From Desulfonatronum sp. (GTDB lineage: Bacteria; Desulfobacterota; Desulfovibrionia; Desulfovibrionales; Desulfonatronaceae): a DNA stretch of 33,308 nucleotides. How positions within the stretch are numbered: the stretch's first letter is position 1; each line of letters begins with the position of its first letter. Positions 23,833 to 32,677 of this stretch are shown piece after piece. The notes under the pieces were generated by a model. The model ran no database searches, was not told the DNA's origin, and saw nothing but the letters and a program-made list of their open reading frames with translations. The DNA lies in NCBI GenBank assembly GCA_011049455.1, contig DSBL01000073.1:1-33308 (forward strand). The letters are read 5' to 3'. Both the position numbers and the translations under genes were made by a program.

Positions 23833-25678
23833 TCCCCCCGTGCACCTGTTCTGGGGAACGGTCGTGTTCTGCGCATGCCTTGGCCTGTTCCCGGCCATGG
23901 CATATGCCCAGCTGAACGAACAACTCAAGGGCATGCTTCCGGACGTGTTGCAAAACGCCCTTTTCGGGCCGAAAGCCTATCGCCTGGAATTCCGCGGAGA
24001 CATGGAACCCGGCGTACAAGAAACGCTGCAATCCGTTTCCGAGACCTTTATCCTGCAGGAACGACCGCCGGCCACTCCGGAAATGTTGGAGCGTCGCGCC
24101 CATTCGGACATCCCGCTGATGCAGCAGGCCCTGCGCTCCGAAGGATTTTACGACGGCCAAATCGAAGTCCATGTGGATCATGCCGCGGCCCCGCCCCTGG
24201 TCGCCTTTGAAATCCGCACCGGACCGCCCTACCTGCTGACCGCGGTGCATTTCAACGGCTCCTTCCCGGAGCATGATTTTCCCGAACCCACGGCCGCCAC
24301 CGCGAACCTTGCCCTGAACCAACGGGCCCGCGCTCCTGAAATCCAGCAGGCCACAACCGCGCTCAGAGAATATCTGCGCGAGCATGGGCATCCCTTTGCT
24401 ACAGCCAAGCTCGAAAAAATCATCGTCGACCATCAGCTTCGCTCCATGGTCGTCAATTTCACACTGGAACCCGGCCCCAAGGCCTTTTTCGGATCAATCG
24501 TGATCGAGGGCCTGGAACGTGTTTCCAGGCAATACATTATGGACAAGCTGCCCTGGACCACAGGCCAGGCCTACCAGGCATCCCTGCTGAACACGCTGCG
24601 CAGCCGCCTGATGCGCGACGGATTGTTCACCGCGATCAATGTTTCGCTTCCAGAGTCGCCTCTGCACGAGGTTGTCACGGATAACGGTGAGGTCCAGGTG
24701 GTCATCTCCGTGGTGGAACGAGTCCCGCGCACCGTGAAATCCGGAGCTTCCTACGAAACGGACCGCGGTTTCGGCGTCGAGTTGAGTTGGGAGCACCGCA
24801 ACCTGCGCGGACAGGCTGAACGCCTGCGGACCCGTTTCGTGCTGGCGGAAAAGGAACAGGCCCTTTCCGCGGACTACCGGGTCCCGAACTTCCTGGAGGA
24901 ACGGCAGTCCCTGGAATTTTCCAGCGAAGCCGGCAACCTGGAGACGGATTCCTACGATAGAAAAGGTATCGCCGTTGGGGCTACGGTGTTTCGTGAGCTC
25001 GACGCTTACTGGACCGTTAGCCTTGGCGCCAGATACCGTCTCTCCGAGACCACGCAGTTCGGCAAGACCCAGACCTACGGCCTTTTTTCCACGCCGGGCG
25101 AACTCACCTGGGACAAACGCAACGACGTGCTCAATCCAACCAGGGGCTGGCGGGCGCACATCAAGGCCGAGCCCTACATCGACACCCTGGAAGCAAGCAC
25201 CAGATTCTTCAAGCTCTTCGGTGGCATCAGCGCCTATCTCCCCGTGCTGTACGAGGATCGCCTGGTCCTGGCCGCCAGGGGCGGAATGGGCTCGATCATG
25301 GGCGAAGCCACCCGCAACCTGCCTCCGGACGAACGATTCTATGCCGGCGGCGGGGGCACGATCCGCGGGTACGCGTACCAGTCCATCGGTCCGGAGGAGA
25401 ACGGACAGGTGGTGGGCGGCAGGAGCATGGTGGATTACAGTCTTGAACTGCGGCTGCGCATGGAAAACAATCTCGGGCTGGTCGCTTTCCTGGACGGGGG
25501 GCAGGTATTTAAGGAGTCCAGGCTGCAATGGCAGGACGATTTCTTCTGGGGCGCCGGGCTTGGCCTGCGCTACTTCACGGACTTCGCCCCGATCCGCCTG
25601 GACGTCGCTTTTCCATTGAACAAGCGGGGCAAGGACAGTACGTTTCAGGTGTATGTCAGCATCGGCCAGGCATTTTAA
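23804..25678 (+). CDS. tamA: TamA, Omp85-family outer-membrane assembly protein
   Basis: A 624-residue Omp85 protein. The TTG start at 23804 is favoured because GGGAG lies six bases upstream, inside the preceding gene; a GTG at 23840 is an alternative. A signal peptide ends at AYA before QLNEQ (about residue 35). Three POTRA-like regions follow (about 57-125, 133-215 and 222-285), then a 16-strand-type barrel with FYAGGGGTIRGYAYQSIGP containing the Omp85 RGY/RGF lid motif, and a terminal Phe. TamA in the outer membrane works with TamB to insert proteins such as autotransporters and to move lipids. The overlap suggests coupling with the MscS-like gene. Confidence 0.9.
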   Translation: MTPCATPGNSPPVHLFWGTVVFCACLGLFPAMAYAQLNEQLKGMLPDVLQNALFGPKAYRLEFRGDMEPGVQETLQSVSETFILQERPPATPEMLERRAHSDIPLMQQALRSEGFYDGQIEVHVDHAAAPPLVAFEIRTGPPYLLTAVHFNGSFPEHDFPEPTAATANLALNQRARAPEIQQATTALREYLREHGHPFATAKLEKIIVDHQLRSMVVNFTLEPGPKAFFGSIVIEGLERVSRQYIMDKLPWTTGQAYQASLLNTLRSRLMRDGLFTAINVSLPESPLHEVVTDNGEVQVVISVVERVPRTVKSGASYETDRGFGVELSWEHRNLRGQAERLRTRFVLAEKEQALSADYRVPNFLEERQSLEFSSEAGNLETDSYDRKGIAVGATVFRELDAYWTVSLGARYRLSETTQFGKTQTYGLFSTPGELTWDKRNDVLNPTRGWRAHIKAEPYIDTLEASTRFFKLFGGISAYLPVLYEDRLVLAARGGMGSIMGEATRNLPPDERFYAGGGGTIRGYAYQSIGPEENGQVVGGRSMVDYSLELRLRMENNLGLVAFLDGGQVFKESRLQWQDDFFWGAGLGLRYFTDFAPIRLDVAFPLNKRGKDSTFQVYVSIGQAF

Positions 25679-25736
25679 ATCCAACGCATACCTTTTCCAT
25701 TATTTCTTTGTTTTCTGGCAGAAGCTGCCTTCGGGG

Positions 25737-25877
25737 TCGGTATCGGCATCGGGATCGGGATCAGAATTGTCTTAACGATCATGACCCGGCTTCGACCCTG
25801 ATACCGATACCGATTTCGATACCGATTTCGATATCGATTTCGATACCGATACCGATACCGAAACTGATCCAGATACC
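25737..25877. repeat. GATACC hexamer array with inverted flank, between tamA and tamB
   Basis: Bases 25799-25877 are a degenerate array of GATACC / GATTTC / GATATC hexamers. Bases 25737-25763 hold the same unit in reverse (TCGGTATCGG...). The two parts are imperfect complements over about 27 bases and could fold into a long hairpin with a ~35-base loop. The array occupies most of the 265-base gap between tamA and tamB. It is too short and regular in unit to be a CRISPR. Confidence 0.7.
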
Positions 25878-25943
25878 AAATACACCAAAGCAAACTTTTT
25901 GATCGTGATATACAAGAACCCAAAACGGTGACTCGGAAAACGC

Positions 25944-28900
25944 ATGACGGACAATGAAACGCATCCGCAGCAACCCACGGGCAAGCGGGCAAAACGCCGC
26001 TGGTGGCTGTATCTTCTCGTTGGCCCGCCTTTGGCGCTGCTGGTCGCGATTGTTGCCCTGGTGGTCTTTTTGCGCACGGACCACGGCCTGCAGCGCGTTG
26101 AATCGCTCCTGAATTCCACCCTCTCGGACGTGGGGGGACAACGCATAGTCTTGTCCGGTTTGCACGGACGTTTCCCCTTTGACCTGCGCCTGGACGGTCT
26201 GCGACTGTCAGACGCGGACGGAAACTGGCTGGAAATCGACGCCCTTGTGTTGCGCTGGTCCGGCCGGGATCTGCTGTCAGCCAGGTTGCGGGTCACGGAA
26301 CTCAGCGCCCGGCGTCTGGAATTGATTCGCCCCCCCTTGGCCGAGGCAAAGGACCCCAAACCCGGAGAGCCTTTCCAGGGCGTTGACCTGCCGGAAACCT
26401 TCCCCCAGGTGGCCGTGGAACGCCTCGCCGTGGAAAAAATCGTCCTGACCGAGTCTTTGGCCGGCCAGCGGACCGTGCTGCGCCTGGATGCGGACGCGAA
26501 CGCCGGCAGGCACGGCCTTGACGCCAACCTGCGCCTGGAGACCCTGAAGGGTCCGGTGGAAGGCCCGGCCGGCCTGCTCACCCTGCGCGTCGGCTACACT
26601 CCGTCCCAGGACATCCTGAACCTGGCAGCACGGTTCGAGGACCCACAAGGCAACCTTGCCCCCTTGCTGGGTCTGCCCGAAGCCACCCCCCTGCACCTGC
26701 TCCTGGCCGGCGACGGACCTGCGGGCGCCTGGTCAGGGGAACTCGCGGCCCAGGTCGGGGACCTGGTCACAGTGGACAGCTACCTGACGCTGGAGCTACA
26801 GGAAAAGTCCACTTTGCACTGGACCGGACAGGTCTTGGTGGCCCCGGACCTGATGCCCGAGCCTGTTCCCGCCTACCTGCCACAGACCAAGTTTGAGGTT
26901 TTCCTTTCCCTGCCCGAACCAAACCTGCTGCGCCTGGAACGGATACACCTGGAAAACCCGAGGCTGCGGGCTCACCTGCTGGCTGACCTGGATTTGGACA
27001 AGGCCGAGGTGCTGGGCGGCAGACTAGTTGTAGAGGTGGCGGACACGACCCCCTTGAACGCCCTGCTGGACATGGATCTCGGACCGTCCATACAGCTGAA
27101 CGCCGAGGCGTCCGGTCCCCTGGCCGGGCCGGACATCCGGCTTGCCCTGGCCTTGCAAAAAATCACCGCCGGGCCGGCACGTATTGGACCCCTTGAGCTA
27201 AACGCTGACACGCGCTTTGAGCGAGGAGCAGACCTGGTCATTGGTGTGACCGGCTCTGTTCAGGCCCAGGGGCTGGAGATGCCGGACATCGGCCTGCCCG
27301 AGGCCCTGGCCGAGTCCCTGAACCTGGGGTTTGATCTTGCATTTCACCAGACAGGATCTCTTCTTGCCTTGCATTCCCTGCACCTGCGCGGCCATGACCT
27401 TGAGGCCCTGGCCGAGGCCGAGCTGGACCTGGGTCAAATGCGCCTGGCCGGCAAGGTGCGGCTCATGCCCATGGATATCCATCCCTGGCTGACCGCCCAT
27501 GATCTGGACTATCAGGGCGCGGTGTCCATGGACATCGCCACCAAGGGCACGCTGCAGCCCCTGGACCTTGCCGTGGACGTGCAGGCCGCACTGGAAGCCC
27601 AGAATGCCCTGCCCGATCCCCTGCCGGCCATCCTGGGTGAAACAGTGGCCTTGAACGCCACGATCCTGCTTTCCTCCCCCGCTGAAGACAGCCAGGTTCC
27701 AGGCCAGGATCCAAGCCTGGGTCCAAGCTTACCTCTGATCCAGGCCAGAAACGTGTCCCTCCGGGCCGAGGCCCTGCAGGTGGACGCAAAGGCGCAATTT
27801 TGCCCGGAGACCAAGCTCCTTGACGCATTCGCCCGCCTGGAACTGCCGGACCTGGGCCGGGCCGCGCCGGCTCTGGATTTTGATTTGGCCGGGTCGCTCT
27901 TTCTCGAGGCCAGAGCACAGGGCCAGGTGGACAACAATCTGGCTCTGGAAGCGGTCCTGTCCAGCGACGATCTCGCCGTGGCCGGGCTGGACCCCTTCCC
28001 GCTGCACGTGGCTTTACACGCTGACAGCCTGGCTGACGCTCCAGCCGGGAACATCTCCATCAGCACCTCGCCCATGAACACGCCCCTGGCTGCCAGAACC
28101 GGCTTTGCCTTGACCGAGGAGGTGTTCCACGTTTCGGAATTCCTGCTCTCTCTGCCCCAGGGCAGGCTGACGGGGCACGGCCATGTTGACCTGGACAGCC
28201 GGATGGTCACGGCCCAGGTCCAGGGCCATGTCGCGGACATTGCCCCCCTGGCCCGGCTGGCCGGACAGGACATGCACGGGACCCTGGACATCCAGGCCCG
28301 CGTCTCGCCGGATTCTCCGAGGTCTTCGGGCTCTCCGGGCGCAGACAGGCTCAACGCTTTCCTGCATCTGGATCTCACACGGTTCAAGGCTGACTTCGGC
28401 GACCTGCATTCCTTGTCCGTGAAGGTCGAAGCCCGTGATCTTCCTGCCGACCCCGGTCTTGATGCCGACATCGCACTGCAAGGCTTTCACTCCGGTCAGA
28501 CCCGGGTGAACACGTTCACGGCCAAAGCCCAGGGAACCCCGCGCAAGCTGGCTGTGACTGCGTCAACCCAGGGCCATGCACTGCACCCTTTCAACCTCGA
28601 CGTGCGGGCGGCCTTTGAAGACAACGCCCCCGCCCGTATTGTGCGCGTCCAGGACATTGCCGGCGTCTGGGCCGGTCAGCGCCTGTCCCTGCCCGAAGCC
28701 GTGATCATAACCACCGCGGAGAACGACCTGGCGGTCTCTCCCCTGCTTATGGAATTCGGCCAGGCCCTGATCCGCGGCCAGGCGAAACTGGCAAAGCACG
28801 AAGCAGACCTGCGTCTGGGCGTGGAAAAGCTGCCCCTGGATCTCTTCACCGAAGCAGCGCAAGGAACGCTCACCGCCGGAATTGCGCTTTCCGGACCGAA

Positions 28901-30431
28901 ATCGGCCCTGGCCGGCCATATCACCATCCTTGGCCAGGACCTCTCACCCCGCATCCCCCAGGTCGACGACTCCATGGCCGTGGACCTGCACGCGGAAGCG
29001 GAATTGCATGCCCAGGGCCTGACCTTTGAAGCCGCCCTGCGCAGAAACGGCGACCAGGCCCCCCTGCTCCAGGCAGGCGGGCGGACAGCCCTGCGCGTTG
29101 CCCTGGAACCGGCCGGAGTGGAGCTGCCCGAAGATGCTCCGGTCAGCGCCTTTGCCAAAGGGGAACTGGACCTGCTCTGGCTGGGCGAGATGCTGCTTCC
29201 TGAAACCCAGTACCTCGCGGGCGCGCTGAACCTGGACCTGACCCTGGCCGGAACCCTGGCAGAGCCCAAACCCTCGGGCCGGGCGGAAATCCTCGACGCA
29301 AGCTACCAGCACCTCCAGCAGGGCGTGCTGCTTCGAAACATCGACGCTCTTGCCACCTTGGAGCAGGACCAGGTCCGACTGCACGAACTCACTGCCACGG
29401 ACATCGACCAGGGGAAGTTGCGCGTGCAGGGCCAAGCCGAACTTGTCCCGGACAAAAATTTCCCCTTTCATTTCACCATCCAGGCCGCTGACCTGAACAT
29501 CCTGGACAGTCCCCTGGCTACCGCCAGGCTGGCGGATGTTTCACTGGATGTTTCCGGCTCGGCCACGGCCCAGGAAATCAAAGGTCACCTGGCTTTTGAC
29601 CGCGTGGAAGTGTTTGTCCGGGACCTGGGCGGACCGCAGGTTGCGGAACTGCATGTCATTGAGATCCATGATTCAGACGCCCCAGCCGTGCTCGGCGAAC
29701 CCATACCCAGATCTGCACCGCCGGCCGTCACCCTGGACGTGGACGTGCGATTCCCGGCCAGGGTTTTCGTACGCGGCCGGGGCTTGGACTCGGAATGGGG
29801 CGGCGGCCTGCATGTTTCCGGAAACGCGGCAAGGCCCGCGTTGCGTGGTGAGATCAAGCCGATCCGGGGCCGTTTGGACATGCTCGGCAAGCGGTTCACC
29901 CTGTCCAGGGAAAGCGTCATCCAGTTCGTCGGCGACTACCCGCCCGCGCCTTTCGTGAACATCCAGGCCGAGCAGCAGGGCAAGGAGCATATGTTTTTCC
30001 TGATCATCAGCGGCATTCCGCCGGACATTGAGATCCGTCCCGAAGCAGAACCACCTTTGCCCGAGGACGAAGTACTGTCCCAGATGCTCTTCAGCCGGTC
30101 CATGTCCAATATCACCCCGGTCCAGGCCGCCAAGCTGGCCCTGGCCGTCCGCGAACTGGCCGGTCATGGCGCGGGCCCGGACATCATGGGGGCCGCCCGG
30201 GACATCCTGCTCCTGGATGACCTGGATATTGTTTCGCAAGAAGGAGGAGAGATGGGGCTGAGGGCCGGGAAATACGTCAACGAACGGGTCTATATGCGCC
30301 TGGAGAGCGACCTGAAAACCGGCGAGGAACAGGTTTCAGCCGACGTGGAACTGACTCCGCGCATCAACCTGGAAAGCAGGATCGGCCCCAAGGGCGGCGG
30401 TTTGGGACTGTTCTGGAGGCATGATTATTGA
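25944..30431 (+). CDS. tamB: TamB, translocation and assembly module / lipid transport protein
   Basis: A 1495-residue AsmA-like protein of the DUF490 family, slightly longer than E. coli TamB. Residues 1-18 are basic and polar, followed by a single N-terminal membrane anchor (about 19-43). A very long periplasmic region of repeating beta strands (grooved taco-like fold) then spans the periplasm. The C-terminal DUF490 domain contains GRLDMLGKRFTLSRESVIQF and the end GLGLFWRHDY. TamB bridges from the inner membrane to TamA. The ribosome binding site is weak (GGAAAAC). Unlike many tam operons, it is separated from tamA by 265 bases with a hexamer array. Confidence 0.92.
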   Translation: MTDNETHPQQPTGKRAKRRWWLYLLVGPPLALLVAIVALVVFLRTDHGLQRVESLLNSTLSDVGGQRIVLSGLHGRFPFDLRLDGLRLSDADGNWLEIDALVLRWSGRDLLSARLRVTELSARRLELIRPPLAEAKDPKPGEPFQGVDLPETFPQVAVERLAVEKIVLTESLAGQRTVLRLDADANAGRHGLDANLRLETLKGPVEGPAGLLTLRVGYTPSQDILNLAARFEDPQGNLAPLLGLPEATPLHLLLAGDGPAGAWSGELAAQVGDLVTVDSYLTLELQEKSTLHWTGQVLVAPDLMPEPVPAYLPQTKFEVFLSLPEPNLLRLERIHLENPRLRAHLLADLDLDKAEVLGGRLVVEVADTTPLNALLDMDLGPSIQLNAEASGPLAGPDIRLALALQKITAGPARIGPLELNADTRFERGADLVIGVTGSVQAQGLEMPDIGLPEALAESLNLGFDLAFHQTGSLLALHSLHLRGHDLEALAEAELDLGQMRLAGKVRLMPMDIHPWLTAHDLDYQGAVSMDIATKGTLQPLDLAVDVQAALEAQNALPDPLPAILGETVALNATILLSSPAEDSQVPGQDPSLGPSLPLIQARNVSLRAEALQVDAKAQFCPETKLLDAFARLELPDLGRAAPALDFDLAGSLFLEARAQGQVDNNLALEAVLSSDDLAVAGLDPFPLHVALHADSLADAPAGNISISTSPMNTPLAARTGFALTEEVFHVSEFLLSLPQGRLTGHGHVDLDSRMVTAQVQGHVADIAPLARLAGQDMHGTLDIQARVSPDSPRSSGSPGADRLNAFLHLDLTRFKADFGDLHSLSVKVEARDLPADPGLDADIALQGFHSGQTRVNTFTAKAQGTPRKLAVTASTQGHALHPFNLDVRAAFEDNAPARIVRVQDIAGVWAGQRLSLPEAVIITTAENDLAVSPLLMEFGQALIRGQAKLAKHEADLRLGVEKLPLDLFTEAAQGTLTAGIALSGPKSALAGHITILGQDLSPRIPQVDDSMAVDLHAEAELHAQGLTFEAALRRNGDQAPLLQAGGRTALRVALEPAGVELPEDAPVSAFAKGELDLLWLGEMLLPETQYLAGALNLDLTLAGTLAEPKPSGRAEILDASYQHLQQGVLLRNIDALATLEQDQVRLHELTATDIDQGKLRVQGQAELVPDKNFPFHFTIQAADLNILDSPLATARLADVSLDVSGSATAQEIKGHLAFDRVEVFVRDLGGPQVAELHVIEIHDSDAPAVLGEPIPRSAPPAVTLDVDVRFPARVFVRGRGLDSEWGGGLHVSGNAARPALRGEIKPIRGRLDMLGKRFTLSRESVIQFVGDYPPAPFVNIQAEQQGKEHMFFLIISGIPPDIEIRPEAEPPLPEDEVLSQMLFSRSMSNITPVQAAKLALAVRELAGHGAGPDIMGAARDILLLDDLDIVSQEGGEMGLRAGKYVNERVYMRLESDLKTGEEQVSADVELTPRINLESRIGPKGGGLGLFWRHDY

Positions 30432-30570
30432 AATCGCCGCGAGCTCTCTCAAGAGCAGTACGCAAAGCATAAACATGACCCCCTGGTCCAGGGCGAATGC
30501 GCGTCGAGATTGGAACACCGCTTTCTGGTGAATATTCTAACCTCACCTTCGCCTGATTTCCGAGCTCGTC

Positions 30571-30804
30571 TCAAGCCACCCTGGCCTCGGTTAGGTCGAG
30601 GACTTTGGCCTGAACAGACTCGAGCACCGAGTCTCGAATGAACTTGCTTGCGCCAAGAATTTCAATACCGATGAGCTCGCCTTTTTCATTCAATTCGGCT
30701 GTGATATTTGGACTGACCTCAACACTGCCGGCCTCTGCTTCATCCGAAATGGCGAGATGAAGAACATCATCTTTCTCGAAGTATGCCAGGCGTGTTTTAC
30801 TCAT
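30571..30804 (-). CDS. DUF2283 family protein (likely antitoxin-like partner)
   Basis: A 77-residue protein with the DUF2283 pattern: YFEKDDVLHLAISDE, then a strand pair with EVSPNITAELNEKGELIGIE and the C-terminal ILGASKFI segment. GGGAGG lies eight bases upstream and the start ATG overlaps the DUF4258 stop (ATGA), giving tight coupling. DUF2283 proteins are often encoded next to DUF4258 proteins in putative toxin-antitoxin pairs. Here the order is DUF4258 then DUF2283. Its role in neutralisation is inferred. Confidence 0.82.
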   Translation of the reverse strand: MSKTRLAYFEKDDVLHLAISDEAEAGSVEVSPNITAELNEKGELIGIEILGASKFIRDSVLESVQAKVLDLTEARVA

Positions 30805-31076
30805 ACTTTTAGCCTCCCAGATTTGACCCGAGAATTGATCTGTTGGCGGTTTGTCGAATGTATCGTCACAGGCGTCAGCGTGTTTTCAGTGCGCTCATAG
30901 GGAATCATGACCAGGAGTTCCTCATGTCGGCCAATCACCGCCAGACGACCTGTTGCCGTGTCCACATACCGTTCAGCTGAGTAGCGCAAAATATGCTCCA
31001 CAGTCGCAAGCTCATACCGACGCAACTTCAGCCGATACCTCATGTAGTCGGTCCAGACAATGGTCTGCTCCACCAT
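30801..31076 (-). CDS. DUF4258 family protein (RelE-fold toxin-like)
   Basis: A small protein of 91 residues from the ATG at 31076 (GGGG upstream); an alternative ATG at 31094 would add six residues and would share a base with the gdhA stop. It contains the DUF4258 pattern WTDYMRYRLKLRRYELATVE, a middle strand AVIGRHEELLVMIPYE, and a final VTIHSTNRQQINSRVKSGRL. DUF4258 is related to the RelE/BECR RNase fold, so a toxin role is plausible but not shown. It directly follows gdhA and is followed by DUF2283 with a four-base overlap, so the three probably form one transcript. Confidence 0.75.
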   Translation of the reverse strand: MVEQTIVWTDYMRYRLKLRRYELATVEHILRYSAERYVDTATGRLAVIGRHEELLVMIPYERTENTLTPVTIHSTNRQQINSRVKSGRLKV

Positions 31077-31093
31077 GCCCCCAGGCCCCAGCA

Positions 31094-32443
31094 TCAGACC
31101 ACGCCATGATCCAGCATGGCGTCGGCCACTCTGCGAAAACCGGCGATATTCGCCCCGGCCACCAAATCCCCCTTTGCGCCGAATTCCTCGGCTGCATCCA
31201 CGCATTGTTTGTGAATGGCCTTCATGATTTGTTGCAGCTTCTGGTCAACTTCCTCCCTGCTCCATTTGAGACGCATTGAATTCTGGGACATTTCCAGGCC
31301 CGAAACCGCAACCCCACCGGCATTGGCCGCCTTTGCCAACCCATAGAGCACTCGAGAGGAATGGACGAAATGAACTGCATCCGGCTCAGTGGGCATGTTG
31401 GCCCCTTCGCAGAGCAGACAACACCCATTATGACACAGGGCTTGCGCGTCAGCCAGACTGATTTCATTCTGGGTCGCCGATGGAAAAGCGCAATCGCACT
31501 TGATGCCCCAAGGCCTCGTGCCTTCATGGTACTCGACGCCTTTGAACTTTTCGGCATATTCCTTGATTCTTCCGTAACGGATCCTTTTCAACTCTATCAC
31601 GAACTTCAATTTTTCTTCGTCAATCCCGTCAGGGTCGTAAATCGTCCCGTTGGAGTCGGACAATGACACGACCTTTCCACCCAACTGCAAAATTTTCTCC
31701 ACCGTGTACTGGGCCACGTTGCCGGACCCGCTGACCACGCATATTTTGCCTTCCAGGCTGTCACCCCTGGTCCGCAACATCTCCTGGGCAAAGTAAACCG
31801 CCCCGTAGCCCGTGGCCTCGGGCCTGATCAGTGAGCCTCCCCAGTTGATATTCTTCCCGGTCAACACCCCGGTAAATTCGTTGCGCAGTCTTTTATACTG
31901 GCCGAACATAAAGCCGATTTCCCTGGCTCCGACGCCGATGTCGCCGGCCGGAACATCCGTATCCGCGCCGATATGCCTGGAGAGTTCCGTCATGAAAGAC
32001 TGGCAGAAACGCATTATCTCCGCATCGGATTTATATTTGGGATCAAAATCAGCCCCTCCCTTTCCGCCTCCAAGGGGCAACGTGGTCAAGGAATTCTTGA
32101 AGATCTGCTCAAAGCCCAAAAACTTGATGATTCCCAGATTCACACTCGGGTGAAACCTGATGCCGCCCTTGTACGGGCCCAGGGAGCTGTTGAACTGGAC
32201 CCTGAAGCCCCGGTTGACGTGCACGTTGCCCTTGTCGTCCTGCCACGGGACCCGAAAGAGGATCATGCGTTCCGGTTCCACAATTCTTCCCAGGATGTTG
32301 GCCTCAATGTACGCCGGCTTGGCCGCGATCACCGGTTCCAGGGACTCCAGCACCTCCTGGACGGCCTGATGGAACTCGCGCTCTCCAGGATCTCTTTTGA
32401 CGACGTGATCCAGCACGCTCTGGATATGCTCTTTTGCTTTCAT
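31094..32443 (-). CDS. gdhA: NADP-type glutamate dehydrogenase (hexameric)
   Basis: A 449-residue glutamate dehydrogenase that converts 2-oxoglutarate and ammonia to glutamate. The ATG at 32443 is chosen; a TTG one codon earlier is also possible, and AGGAAGG lies just upstream. Active-site lysines are in SLGPYKGGIRFHPS (Lys92) and LPLGGGKGGADFDP (Lys128), the same positions as in E. coli GdhA. The dinucleotide fold contains VVSGSGNVAQYTVEKI, and the end is GANIAGFRRVADAML. The gene continues into DUF4258 and DUF2283. A likely promoter and a leader hairpin precede it. Confidence 0.95.
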   Translation of the reverse strand: MKAKEHIQSVLDHVVKRDPGEREFHQAVQEVLESLEPVIAAKPAYIEANILGRIVEPERMILFRVPWQDDKGNVHVNRGFRVQFNSSLGPYKGGIRFHPSVNLGIIKFLGFEQIFKNSLTTLPLGGGKGGADFDPKYKSDAEIMRFCQSFMTELSRHIGADTDVPAGDIGVGAREIGFMFGQYKRLRNEFTGVLTGKNINWGGSLIRPEATGYGAVYFAQEMLRTRGDSLEGKICVVSGSGNVAQYTVEKILQLGGKVVSLSDSNGTIYDPDGIDEEKLKFVIELKRIRYGRIKEYAEKFKGVEYHEGTRPWGIKCDCAFPSATQNEISLADAQALCHNGCCLLCEGANMPTEPDAVHFVHSSRVLYGLAKAANAGGVAVSGLEMSQNSMRLKWSREEVDQKLQQIMKAIHKQCVDAAEEFGAKGDLVAGANIAGFRRVADAMLDHGVV

Positions 32444-32518
32444 CAACCTTCCTCTTTGTTGAATTATTGGTGAAAAATCACGGCATGGTCAAAAGACACA
32501 TGCGCACATGCGCTGACC

Positions 32519-32571
32519 TTCCCTTTGATAAAACAGTCCATCCCAGACATTGTCATCCGATAAAAAGGGAA
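32519..32571 (-). promoter_or_regulatory. Leader stem-loop and short palindrome upstream of gdhA
   Basis: TTCCCTTT (32519-32526) and AAAGGGAA (32564-32571) are perfect complements, enclosing further pairing. A GCGCA/TGCGC palindrome lies at 32502-32513, closer to the gene. Both fall inside the predicted 5' leader of about 140 bases. They could be an RNA control element or regulator sites for nitrogen control. The function is not known. Confidence 0.35.
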
Positions 32572-32588
32572 GTTTTTAACGACAAAAT

Positions 32589-32618
32589 ATTGTAAAAACA
32601 AGCCATACAGGTGCTCAA
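32589..32618 (-). promoter_or_regulatory. Probable sigma-70 promoter of gdhA
   Basis: On the minus strand TTGAGC (complement of 32613-32618) is followed after 18 bases by TACAAT (complement of 32589-32594). These are four of six and five of six matches to consensus. Transcription would start near 32582 and give a leader of about 140 bases before the gdhA ATG. It lies downstream of the truncated PEP synthase fragment's stop. Confidence 0.5.
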
Positions 32619-32677
32619 CCTATCCGCGTAAATGCAGGAAGGATTTTCGACGGCATGTGGAATCAATGATGCAGGAA

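Noticed and set aside
25737-25877. Repeat array considered as a CRISPR, and its frames as a repetitive YRYR-rich protein
   Set aside because: The unit is six bases with no spacers, and the predicted peptides are artefacts of the hexamer; no Cas gene is present.
30432-30570. Convergent gap after tamB considered for a terminator
   Set aside because: It has only short stems (GCTCT/AGAGC at 30443-30456 and CCCTGG/CCAGGG at 30481-30493) with no T-runs.
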